This document shows, piece after piece, positions 1 to 6,220 of a stretch of DNA of 7,380 nt. Under the pieces are notes generated by a model, which was given only the letters and a program-made list of their open reading frames with translations, did no database searches and was not told where the DNA came from. Both the position numbers and the translations under genes were made by a program. Numbering within the stretch: the stretch's first letter is position 1; every line of letters begins with the position of its first letter. The stretch lies in the NCBI GenBank assembly GCA_035252155.1, contig DATFDL010000477.1, positions 1 to 7,380 on the forward strand. The letters run 5' to 3'. The stretch comes from JAICLL01 sp035252155. Lineage in GTDB: Bacteria > Planctomycetota > Planctomycetia > Pirellulales > JAICIG01.

Positions 1-36
1 CTCCGCGAAAGTAGCGCCACTTTCGCGGAGCGAAAG
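1..36. repeat. Perfect palindromic intergenic repeat (REP-like)
   Basis: Positions 1-12 (CTCCGCGAAAGT) and 19-30 (ACTTTCGCGGAG) are exact reverse complements around a 6-nt loop, AGCGCC. A third copy of the inner heptamer, GCGAAAG, follows at 30-36 and can pair with CTTTCGC at 20-26, so two mutually exclusive hairpins are possible. The element lies beyond the 3' end of the minus-strand co-polymerase gene and may be cut by the window edge. No T-tract follows on either strand, so a classical intrinsic terminator is not supported. I infer a dispersed palindromic repeat of the kind common in planctomycete genomes; copy number cannot be seen from here. Confidence 0.75.
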
Positions 37-74
37 GCGACATTGGGCGAAATCAGCAACTTGCACACGACTGT

Positions 75-1370
75 TTAGTTCAGTGAGGGCACGGCGATAA
101 CTGGCAGCCGCGTGGTGCGACGAATTTGCTCGATGGTCGTCAGCGGGGCGGTCGGCGACGGCCAAAACACCAGCACCAGCCAACCCGCCAGCCAGCCTGC
201 CAACCCCGCCGCGGCGGCCCGCCACCAGGCCACGGTGGGCCCGCTCGGCCCGGCAGACGTTGCCGGCAGAATCTCGACCGATCGGCCGGCCCGACTCTGC
301 GTGAGCCGCTGCCAGGCAAGTCGCTCTTCGCCTGCCGCCGCCTCTTGACGCCGCCTGGCGACATGCACCGCCTCCCATTGGCGACCGATCGCCGGCAAGT
401 TGGAGGCAGGGCCGTAAGGTGAAGCGCGCGGCGGCACGGGCACAGCCACAGCGGGCGGGCTGTCAATCGCAGGCGCCTCGGCGAGCTTGGCGCGTACCGC
501 GGCGATTTGTTCGTCGAGCGCCCTCATCTCGGGATGGGCCGGCATTAAGCGTTCGGCAAGCGAGCCGCGCTGCGATTCGAGCTCATCGAGCTGCGCTTGA
601 AGCGGCGACGATCGTCCCGCGGCGGAGGACGAGCCGCCCGCCGGCTCCATGGCGTGCACGTCAGTCGTGCGGCGCGCGCTGTGCAAATCTTCGATCTCGG
701 GCAATTCGGCCTCGGCGATCGCCCGCTGGAAGCTTTCTTCGGCGATCGCAACGGCGTCGTTGGCCTCATGCAGCTTTGCAGCGGCCGCCTGGTGCGATTG
801 CTCGGCGGCGACGATTCGCTCCGCTTGGGGTGCATCGTTGAAGTGCTGCGCGAGCCAATTGACGAGGGTCAAAACGCCCGGCGTGCTTGTGTCGCCGATC
901 CAGCGGATGGTCACCGCCGGCGTATCGCCGCGCCCGCCCGGATCGATATCGACTCGCAGGCTCGGCCGCACCTTCTCCGCGGCTTCGGCCAGCGCGACGT
1001 CGGCGATTCCTCGCGCCGCGGGAAAGCGCGATTCGCGCAAGGCCCGGCTGAGTTGCTCGATCGTAAGCAGCCGCGCGGCGGCGATTTCCAAATCGCCGCC
1101 GCCGTCAAGGAGTCGCACGACCGCCACGGGCGGGGCCGTCTCTTGCGGCGTGCCGGGGCTTAATGCCAGTGAAACAATTGTCAGCGCGGCGATCGCCGCG
1201 CAAAACGAAACAACGACCGCCTGCCACTCGCCGGCCGAGCGGCCCGCGGCTTGCGTCCAAAACGACTCACTGAACCGGGTCTTGGGCATGCGGGCGGCTC
1301 GCCGGGTCTCGTGCTTCCCCGCCCGAACGGCGCGGCTTTTTATCGTATTCGGCTTCGCCGCTACCAACAT
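75..1370 (-). CDS. Wzz/GumC-like polysaccharide co-polymerase (chain-length determinant-like protein)
   Basis: A 431-residue inner-membrane protein likely involved in chain-length control or export of an exopolysaccharide or O-antigen. Transmembrane segments lie at about residues 50-71 and 383-404, flanking a large periplasmic region. Residues about 185-300 are Ala/Glu/Arg-rich and probably coiled coil. They include AHPEMRALDEQIAAVRAKL (278-296), which resembles the HPxxxxLxxQIAxLR stretch of GumC/Wzz proteins. The VEILPATSAGPSGP stretch just before the second membrane segment also fits the family. The C-terminus (RLPVIAVPSLN) ends where fused family members would enter a BY-kinase domain, so this is a kinase-less form. 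The ATG at 1370 is the first in-frame start, since a TGA lies directly upstream. It lacks a clear Shine-Dalgarno, and Met28 (ATG at 1289) is an alternative. No glycosyltransferase or export gene is in the window, so the polysaccharide is unknown. Confidence 0.72.
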   Translation of the reverse strand: MLVAAKPNTIKSRAVRAGKHETRRAARMPKTRFSESFWTQAAGRSAGEWQAVVVSFCAAIAALTIVSLALSPGTPQETAPPVAVVRLLDGGGDLEIAAARLLTIEQLSRALRESRFPAARGIADVALAEAAEKVRPSLRVDIDPGGRGDTPAVTIRWIGDTSTPGVLTLVNWLAQHFNDAPQAERIVAAEQSHQAAAAKLHEANDAVAIAEESFQRAIAEAELPEIEDLHSARRTTDVHAMEPAGGSSSAAGRSSPLQAQLDELESQRGSLAERLMPAHPEMRALDEQIAAVRAKLAEAPAIDSPPAVAVPVPPRASPYGPASNLPAIGRQWEAVHVARRRQEAAAGEERLAWQRLTQSRAGRSVEILPATSAGPSGPTVAWWRAAAAGLAGWLAGWLVLVFWPSPTAPLTTIEQIRRTTRLPVIAVPSLN

Positions 1371-1397
1371 TCAAGTCCGGCTACTCGCGCGTTAAGG

Positions 1398-1568
1398 TCA
1401 ACCATCGTCCGAATGCCGGGCAGCGGCATGCCTAGCCATACAAATCTGCTTGACGCTTTCAAGAGCGGCCACGACGGCGATAGTCGTATAATGGAACGGC
1501 CCAGGATCCTTATCCTCCAACAGGAAATACGCGGCAGCGACCGCCCAGATATCGTGTTTTTTGTCCAT
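1398..1568 (-). CDS. Small ORF of unknown function (56 aa) in the toxin slot next to a broken antitoxin
   Basis: The protein begins MDKKHDIWAVAAAYFLLED and ends in ARHSDDG. I do not recognise it. It is called as a gene because AGGAGG (1574-1579) sits 5 nt before its ATG and overlaps the stop codon of the antitoxin-like sequence upstream, as in toxin-antitoxin operons. It shows none of the acidic motifs of a PIN toxin, and the other two frames of the same stretch give no PIN or RelE sequence. The segment around residues 10-31 (AAAYFLLED through FHYTTIA) weakly resembles the start of HARE-HTH domains (a helix, then 'p-hY-eI'). If so, it would be a truncated N-terminal piece. The gene ends 27 nt before the co-polymerase start. 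Confidence 0.5.
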   Translation of the reverse strand: MDKKHDIWAVAAAYFLLEDKDPGPFHYTTIAVVAALESVKQICMARHAAARHSDDG

Positions 1569-1573
1569 TGAAA

Positions 1574-1579
1574 CCTCCT
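1574..1579 (-). promoter_or_regulatory. Strong Shine-Dalgarno for the 56-aa ORF
   Basis: AGGAGG (AGGAGGT including 1573) on the minus strand, 5 nt before the ATG at 1568. It overlaps the TAG stop (1578-1580) of the antitoxin-like reading frame, so translational coupling is expected. It is the strongest ribosome binding site seen on the minus strand and fixes the small ORF's start. Confidence 0.75.
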
Positions 1580-1822
1580 ATAAGTCAACAGAATGTCCGA
1601 TCAATTCGCGCACGGTCAGGTCGTCGCCTAACCTACGTCCTTTCCGAAAACTGCGCATCTCGGCGATCAGCGTGTCCAGTTCCGGTCTTCAATCGCGGGT
1701 TCAGGCACCAAGCGAGCCACTGGCCGACCGCGACGTGTGATCTGAATCTCTTCACCGAGTTCAACACGCCTGAGTAAGTTGGGCAAGGCCGCTTTGACTC
1801 TCGAGATGCAGATCGAGCGCAT
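1578..1822 (-). pseudogene. Frameshifted Phd/VapB-type antitoxin gene
   Basis: The first part, read from ATG at 1822, gives MRSICISRVKAALPNLLRR followed by VELGEEIQITRRGRPVARL. This is the classic N-terminal Phd/YefM/VapB antitoxin pattern (IxxxKAxLPxLLRRVExGExIxITRxGRPVARLVP). That frame stops at 1667 after ...EDRNWTR. A different frame starting near 1688 continues as RPELDTLIAEMRSF then RKGRRLGDDLTVRELIGH and stops at 1578-1580. That is the typical C-terminal tail of such antitoxins (LRxxRKGxxLGxLxVRELI). The two halves fit one protein of about 80 residues interrupted by a 1-nt loss near 1688-1692. A GTG at 1852 would add ten residues at the N-terminus. No intact toxin of a known family follows. 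The family call is firm from the motifs; whether the shift is genuine decay, a sequencing error or recoding cannot be told from here. Confidence 0.75.
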
Positions 1823-1887
1823 TGGTGCTGCCTGAAGATTGGACCGTTCCACATGGACTAGCCTATACTACACGCCGGGTTTTTGAA

Positions 1888-3903
1888 ATGAGTCAAGACA
1901 AGCGAGACGCGATCTTGAGAACAAAATTGACCCTAGCAATCGCAGCGATTCTCGTCGCGGGAGCCTTCACCTCAGCGAGTTGCCTTGCTCAGCCAATCAT
2001 CGACGCAAACTTCTCTCAGGGCGGCTTCGCGGACCTGGGCTGGCAGGCCAAGGGCGACTGGGATGTGTTCGAGTACCCGAAAGAATCCGCCAACAATCCC
2101 GGCCCGGTGGCGCGGTTGGCGGCCAATAAGCCCAGTGGCTCGCTGACCAAAACGTTTGATGAGATCAAGAACCCTAAACTGCTGACGCTCGATCTCGACT
2201 ACGGTTGGGGATGGGGCGACGCCAATCAGCCTGCCGATTCAGTGGCGTGGATGCTGCTCGATTCTCAGGGCAATGGCTATGCCTTTGAAGTCCACCGCTG
2301 CAAGGCGGCCTGGGCAGTGCAATGGGCGAAAGTCACAAAAGGGGTGGTTCCCAAAGACAAAACTTGGGCGTCGCAGGAGATCGACGCCGCGCATGCTTCG
2401 GTTCGCGACGGCGGCGGCCTGAGCCATATCACGATCACTCGAGATTCGGCGGGCGATTGGAGTCTTCACGGCAAGGGATGGAATTCGGGCGCCGGCGCGA
2501 CCGTGCGATTTTCCGATGCGACGACAAGTTCGTTCAGCCAACTTGTGCTGCTGGGCACGGAGAATTTCGACGACCAGGTATTCAACAACATCGTCTTAGA
2601 TGTGCCGGCTGCCAAGGCAACCATCGCCATTCCCGCGAACGATTTCCTGAACAGCGTCGGCGTGGTGTCCACATTTCCCGATCGCGGCCAGCCCTTGGCG
2701 AAGACGATCGAAATGGTCAAATACGCGGGGTTTCGCTGGGTGCGAGGCGGCCTCGAGGGCCTTACGACCGATGGCCCCACCAGCATCGATACCTACCTCG
2801 AGTTGCATCGAGCGACCGGCGTGCGGTTCAGTTGGGGGCTGGTCAGCGGCGGCAGCGATCTGGAAAAACTTCTCCAAACCGCTCGGCGGTTGGCGGCGGC
2901 CGACGCCCTGCTGGCCTTCGAGGGAAACAATGAGCCGAACAACTGGGGCGTCACCTACCGAGGAGAGTCGGGCGGTGGCCGCGCGCCCTCGTGGCTGGCC
3001 GTAGCCAAGTTGCAGCGCGACCTTTACGACGCCGTCAAACGCGACTCGCTACTCAAAAAATACCCGGTTTGGTCGATTAGCGAAGGAGGCGCCGAGGCCG
3101 ACAACGTCGGATTGCAGTTCTTAGAAGTGCCCGTCGGCGCGGCGACACTCATGCCCGACGGCACGCGCTACGCCGACTTCGCCAACATTCACAACTACAT
3201 TTATCATCCCGCCTCGCCGGGTTTGGAAGACAACAAGACCTGGAATGCCGCCGACCCGACTGCGGCGTGCAAGGTTGACGGGCTATTTGGCAACTACGGC
3301 ATTACCTGGGGAAAACACTTTCGCGGCTATTCCGAAGAAGAGCTGCTTACACTGCCTCGGGTGACCACGGAAACCGGCTGCACTATCGGCGGTCCGATCA
3401 CGGAAGAGATTCAGGCGCTGAACCTCCTAAGCATGTACTTGGACCAGTTCAAGCGGGGCTGGAGCCATACGGCGGTCTATCTGCTGCGCGATCGCACCGA
3501 CGAAGCCGGCAATCAGAGCTTCGGGTTCTTCAAGCCCGACTACAGGCCACGCAAGGCCGCCGTCTATCTTCATAACCTCACAACGATCCTGGCCGACCGT
3601 GGCCCGCTGGCCACGCCTGGCCAACTGAATTACTCGCTCTCGCCGCAGCCGATCACCGTGCATGATCTGCTCTTGCAAAAAACCGACGGCATGTTCGATT
3701 TAATCGTCTGGAACGAGCAAGTGGAAGGCTCGTGCAGCATCAACGTCGACCTGGGAGCAGAACGCGAATCGGTGCGGCTGTACGATCCGACCATCGGTAC
3801 ATCGCCGACTGAGACATTGACCAATCTTGACTCGGTTCACCTGTCGTTGAGCGATCATCCCGTGGTGATTGAATTTCACCGCGATCCCAAGGACTACCAG
3901 TAA
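1888..3903 (+). CDS. Secreted glycoside hydrolase, clan GH-A-like TIM barrel with N-terminal beta-sandwich domain
   Basis: A 671-residue exported protein, probably cleaving a polysaccharide or oligosaccharide outside the cytoplasm. The ATG at 1888 opens a good Sec signal peptide: charged n-region, hydrophobic core LTLAIAAILVAGAF, likely cut after SCLA at residue 34. A longer reading from TTG at 1822 would bury this signal and overlap the antitoxin start. Residues about 36-245 look like a beta-rich lectin or LamG-like sandwich. From about 252 (NDFLNSVGVVSTF) a TIM barrel begins. It carries EGNNEPNN with Glu349 as probable acid/base, and VTTETGCT with Glu495 as probable nucleophile, the strand-4/strand-7 pattern of clan GH-A. 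The last 80 or so residues form a beta domain ending VVIEFHRDP. Family number and substrate cannot be assigned by eye; GH39, GH30 or GH5 relatives are possible. No clear Shine-Dalgarno is present. An isomerase-like gene starts 29 nt downstream. Confidence 0.78.
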   Translation: MSQDKRDAILRTKLTLAIAAILVAGAFTSASCLAQPIIDANFSQGGFADLGWQAKGDWDVFEYPKESANNPGPVARLAANKPSGSLTKTFDEIKNPKLLTLDLDYGWGWGDANQPADSVAWMLLDSQGNGYAFEVHRCKAAWAVQWAKVTKGVVPKDKTWASQEIDAAHASVRDGGGLSHITITRDSAGDWSLHGKGWNSGAGATVRFSDATTSSFSQLVLLGTENFDDQVFNNIVLDVPAAKATIAIPANDFLNSVGVVSTFPDRGQPLAKTIEMVKYAGFRWVRGGLEGLTTDGPTSIDTYLELHRATGVRFSWGLVSGGSDLEKLLQTARRLAAADALLAFEGNNEPNNWGVTYRGESGGGRAPSWLAVAKLQRDLYDAVKRDSLLKKYPVWSISEGGAEADNVGLQFLEVPVGAATLMPDGTRYADFANIHNYIYHPASPGLEDNKTWNAADPTAACKVDGLFGNYGITWGKHFRGYSEEELLTLPRVTTETGCTIGGPITEEIQALNLLSMYLDQFKRGWSHTAVYLLRDRTDEAGNQSFGFFKPDYRPRKAAVYLHNLTTILADRGPLATPGQLNYSLSPQPITVHDLLLQKTDGMFDLIVWNEQVEGSCSINVDLGAERESVRLYDPTIGTSPTETLTNLDSVHLSLSDHPVVIEFHRDPKDYQ

Positions 3904-3907
3904 GAAA

Positions 3908-3923
3908 ACGGAATGAATTCCGT
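3908..3923. repeat. Short palindrome between hydrolase and isomerase genes
   Basis: ACGGAAT (3908-3914) and ATTCCGT (3917-3923) are exact reverse complements separated by GA. The palindrome fills most of the 29-nt gap between the two genes. It could form a small hairpin in the mRNA or be a fragment of a dispersed repeat. It has no T-tract, so it is unlikely to end transcription. Confidence 0.5.
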
Positions 3924-3932
3924 TCTACGAAG

Positions 3933-4766
3933 ATGAAAATCGTCGCCTTTACCAAGAGCTTTCAGGACCGGACGATCGCCGAGGTTTGCCGGCTGTTTCG
4001 CGAGATGGGGCTGGCCGGGCTCGACCTCACCGTGCGGCCCGGCGGCCATATCGAACCGCAAAACGTCGAGCAGCAGCTTCCCAAGGCGGTTGAGACGGCA
4101 CGCGAGCAAAAACTGGAAATCAGCTTCCTGACCACGGCCATTACCGATGCCGATGCCGCGGCCCAAAAAATCCTGGCCACCGCGGCCCAGCAAGGTATCA
4201 AGAAGGTCAAGCTCGGCTATTATCCCTATCAGCCGCTGGGCACGCTTGCCAAACAAATGGACGACGTGCGGCGGCGGCTGGCCGACGTGGCAAAACTCGG
4301 CCGCCGCCATCAGGTGCAGCCGTGCGTACACATGCATTCGGGGGCGATGATTCCCTCGCACGGCACCATGCTCTATGAACTGATTCGCGACATGCCGCCC
4401 GAGGAGATCGGCGCGTATGTCGATCCGTTTCACATGACGCTAGAAGGCGGCGGCGAGGGCTGGCGGCAGGGCCTCGACCTGCTGGCGCCGTGGATTTCGC
4501 TGGTGGCGATCAAGAATTTCGCCTGGTGGCCCGGCCATCGCGACAAATTTGGGCAGCAGCGTTGGGAAAGCCGTGCCGTGCCGCTAGCCGACGGCGTCGC
4601 GCCGCTGCCCGATTTTGTAGCAGCACTCAAGAAGCTAGGCTACGATGGAGTCTATTCGCTGCACAGCGAATACAAAGGCGGGCACAGCTTCCGCGACCTC
4701 GACACCGACGGCTGCGCCAAGCAGACGGCGGAAGATCTGGCGTTTTTTAAGAAGCTCTTCGGTTGA
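3933..4766 (+). CDS. Sugar phosphate isomerase/epimerase-like TIM barrel protein
   Basis: A 277-residue protein of the xylose-isomerase-like TIM barrel superfamily (AP_endonuc_2 fold), without a signal peptide and so cytoplasmic. The first strand, MKIVAFTKSF, is followed by EMGLAGLDLTVRPGGH, the usual second strand in which such enzymes place the substrate pocket. Asp164 and His167 in YVDPFHMTLEG form the conserved DxxH, and Glu246 in YSLHSEYKGG is the C-terminal metal ligand. Two other expected ligands look changed: the usual Glu on the middle strand is replaced by the CVHMHSG region (His133, His135), and the usual His before the 'IKD'-like strand is Ala192 (LVAIKNFAWW). Metal binding or reaction may therefore differ from tagatose-3-epimerase-type enzymes. 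It follows a secreted hydrolase and probably handles a released sugar; the substrate is unknown. Its stop is 8 nt before the HEPN gene's ATG. Confidence 0.75.
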   Translation: MKIVAFTKSFQDRTIAEVCRLFREMGLAGLDLTVRPGGHIEPQNVEQQLPKAVETAREQKLEISFLTTAITDADAAAQKILATAAQQGIKKVKLGYYPYQPLGTLAKQMDDVRRRLADVAKLGRRHQVQPCVHMHSGAMIPSHGTMLYELIRDMPPEEIGAYVDPFHMTLEGGGEGWRQGLDLLAPWISLVAIKNFAWWPGHRDKFGQQRWESRAVPLADGVAPLPDFVAALKKLGYDGVYSLHSEYKGGHSFRDLDTDGCAKQTAEDLAFFKKLFG

Positions 4767-4774
4767 TACCAGGT

Positions 4775-5191
4775 ATGGCACTACCTCACGCTCCGGAGGC
4801 AAGGCATTATTACCAAGCGGCGCGCCAGCGGTTGAATGATGCGCTGTTTTTGATGGGTGGCGAGCGAACGACGGGCGCGATCTATTTGGCAGGGTACGCG
4901 GTGGAATGTATGCTGAAAGCGCTGATTCTTTCGATGACAGCGGGGGCCAAACGCCGCGCCGCTCTCGAAGCATTTCGGGGGTCGAAAGCGCACGATTATA
5001 ATTGGTTGAAGGCCAGGTACTTCAAAAGCGGAGGGCAGCCGTTTCCACCAAACATTGCCAAGAGCTTTAGCTTGGTGAACACGTGGACGGTAGAAATTCG
5101 CTATAGGGCCGGCTCGTCAAAGCGAGCCGATGCGGAAGTCTTCTTGAAAAACGTTGATTCAATCATGCTTTGGGCGGACGGGAGGATGTAA
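4775..5191 (+). CDS. HEPN-domain protein
   Basis: A 138-residue, all-helical, cytoplasmic protein. HEPN domains often act as RNases or nucleotide-transfer partners in toxin-antitoxin and defence systems. The segment AIYLAGYAVECMLKALIL (35-52) is the hallmark helix of this HEPN branch. It is preceded by RHYYQAARQRLNDALFL (first helix) and followed by HDYNWL (73-78) and WTVEIRYRAG (104-113), both expected for the family. An R-x4-H string exists at Arg68-His73, but it is not clearly at the canonical catalytic position, so RNase activity is uncertain. The ATG at 4775 is chosen. A TTG at 4763 would add four residues and overlap the isomerase stop (TTGA). The stop codon overlaps the next gene's start by one base (TAATG), so the two are surely translated together. 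It could also be a non-catalytic HEPN partner of a nucleotidyltransferase, but none is nearby. Confidence 0.8.
   Translation: MALPHAPEARHYYQAARQRLNDALFLMGGERTTGAIYLAGYAVECMLKALILSMTAGAKRRAALEAFRGSKAHDYNWLKARYFKSGGQPFPPNIAKSFSLVNTWTVEIRYRAGSSKRADAEVFLKNVDSIMLWADGRM
5181..5185 (+). promoter_or_regulatory. Shine-Dalgarno for the BolA-like gene
   Basis: GGAGG lies 5 nt before the ATG at 5191, inside the last codons of the HEPN gene. It decides the start of the downstream gene; a longer reading from 5170 would place this motif inside the coding sequence. It also shows that the second gene has its own efficient initiation besides coupling through TAATG. Confidence 0.8.
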
Positions 5192-5511
5192 TGAAGGTAA
5201 ATATCCGCGGGTCACGCGATGAGTGTCTCAACGCTATCGCGAACGCCCTCGATGAGTACGGCCGCGGGCATCCGGCGTCGGAGATCGACGTGTACCGGGT
5301 GAACTCGGCTTCCATTCATGCGCGGATCATCGATCCGGATTTTAAAGGGATCAGCCGAGCCGATCGGCACGAGATCGTTTGGAAGTTTCTCGAACCCTTG
5401 CCGGATGACGTGCAGTCGCACATGAGCGTTTTGCTGTTGCTGACGCCCGACGAAAAGAAAAAATCGTACGCGAGCGTCGAGTTCGACGATCCAGTTTCCT
5501 CGCGCATTTGA
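5191..5511 (+). CDS. Small protein resembling the BolA fold, partner of the HEPN protein
   Basis: A 106-residue cytoplasmic protein. I do not recognise a named family, but the layout fits a BolA-like alpha/beta fold. A strand SIHARIIDPDFKGISR (41-56) leads to ADRHEIVWKFL (57-67), matching the BolA pattern 'F-G-x-x-R-x-x-RH-x-x-V-x-x-x-L'. Then SHMSVLLLLTPDEKK (77-91) parallels the BolA strand 'vHAL-l-t-TpeE'. The N-terminal 40 residues (helix DECLNAIANALDEYG, then a strand EIDVYRVN) and the C-terminal SVEFDDP are extra. The sequence is rich in Asp/Glu. It starts at TAATG on the HEPN stop, and its own stop (TGA 5509-5511) overlaps the trpF TTG start. From position and size I infer a regulator, antitoxin or cofactor of the HEPN protein. 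A role unrelated to HEPN cannot be excluded. Confidence 0.65.
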   Translation: MKVNIRGSRDECLNAIANALDEYGRGHPASEIDVYRVNSASIHARIIDPDFKGISRADRHEIVWKFLEPLPDDVQSHMSVLLLLTPDEKKKSYASVEFDDPVSSRI

Positions 5512-6179
5512 TTGTGTTTCGCGTCAAGATCTGCGGTATCACGAATGTGGAGGACGCTCGCCACGCGGCGGGCGCGGGGGCAGATGCCATCGGCATCAAC
5601 TTCTACGGCGGCAGCGTTCGTGCGGTGACTGTCGATCAAGGCCGCGCGATTGCCGAAGCGGTGCCCGACGGCGTGGCGAAAGTCGGCGTGTTCGTGAATG
5701 CCGGCGCCCCGGAAGTTCGGCAAACGGCCGAGCGTCTTAAGCTTGACTACGTGCAACTGCACGGCGACGAACCGCCATCGGTGCTCGGCGAACTCGCCGG
5801 ACTTCGAGTAATTCGAGCCTTTCGCCTCGGTCATGCGGGCTGGCAGCCGCTGGTGGATTATCTGGCCGAATGCCGCCGGCTTGATGAGATGCCCGTCGCA
5901 ATACTCGCCGACGCTTGCCGCGAAGGGGCCTTTGGCGGAACGGGCCAAGCGGCGGATTGGACGGTTGCTCGGCAGTTTCATGAGCTGCATTTGGGCCTGC
6001 CGCTGATCTTGGCTGGCGGATTGACCCCGCAGAACGTCGCCGAGGCGATTGCGGCGGTATCGCCCACCGCGGTCGATACGGCCAGCGGCGTCGAGTCGTC
6101 GCCGGGATGCAAAGATATCGCCAAAATAACTGCGTTCATTGCTGAGTCGCGCATGGCGATGCGTGGAGAACGCCTGTAG
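5508..6179 (+). CDS. trpF: Phosphoribosylanthranilate isomerase
   Basis: TrpF converts N-(5-phosphoribosyl)anthranilate to the carboxyphenylamino-deoxyribulose phosphate in tryptophan biosynthesis (EC 5.3.1.24), in the cytoplasm. The 223-residue protein is a complete (beta/alpha)8 barrel. VKICGIT carries the catalytic base Cys9, and Asp135 in ILADACREG is the catalytic acid. FGGTGQAADW, LILAGGLTPQNVAEAI and AVDTASGVESSPGCKD are the signature phosphate-binding and C-terminal strands. Family length is about 200-220, so the protein is full length. The start is TTG at 5508, overlapping the previous stop as TTGA; GTG at 5514 is equally plausible and would remove two residues. Neither has a good Shine-Dalgarno, suggesting coupling to the upstream gene. 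No other trp gene is in the window, so the pathway genes are scattered or lie outside. Confidence 0.95.
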   Translation: MIVFRVKICGITNVEDARHAAGAGADAIGINFYGGSVRAVTVDQGRAIAEAVPDGVAKVGVFVNAGAPEVRQTAERLKLDYVQLHGDEPPSVLGELAGLRVIRAFRLGHAGWQPLVDYLAECRRLDEMPVAILADACREGAFGGTGQAADWTVARQFHELHLGLPLILAGGLTPQNVAEAIAAVSPTAVDTASGVESSPGCKDIAKITAFIAESRMAMRGERL

Positions 6180-6220
6180 GTAAGGCGCTGCGTGGTACTG
6201 CAGCAGCGGCGCACACCGCC

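Noticed and set aside
649..1395. 248-residue plus-strand open frame (and a 188-residue one at 597-1163)
   Set aside because: Shadows of the co-polymerase gene; Ser/Ala/Arg-rich low-complexity translations without domains, while the minus strand gives membrane helices and a coiled coil.
1487..1492. TATAAT on the plus strand
   Set aside because: No -35 element at the right distance (a TTGACG lies 31 bp upstream) and no plus-strand gene nearby; it falls inside the minus-strand 56-residue ORF.
1864..1869. TATACT as a -10 element for the glycoside hydrolase gene
   Set aside because: The only -35-like string (TTGGAC, 1839-1844) is poor and 19 bp away, and the leader would be about 12 nt. Possible but not supported enough to list.
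1822..1887. N-terminal extension of the glycoside hydrolase from TTG at 1822
   Set aside because: It would place 22 residues before a good signal peptide and overlap the antitoxin start; the ATG at 1888 gives a normal exported protein.
3894..4433. 179-residue minus-strand open frame
   Set aside because: Antisense to the isomerase-like gene, which has conserved barrel motifs in its own frame.
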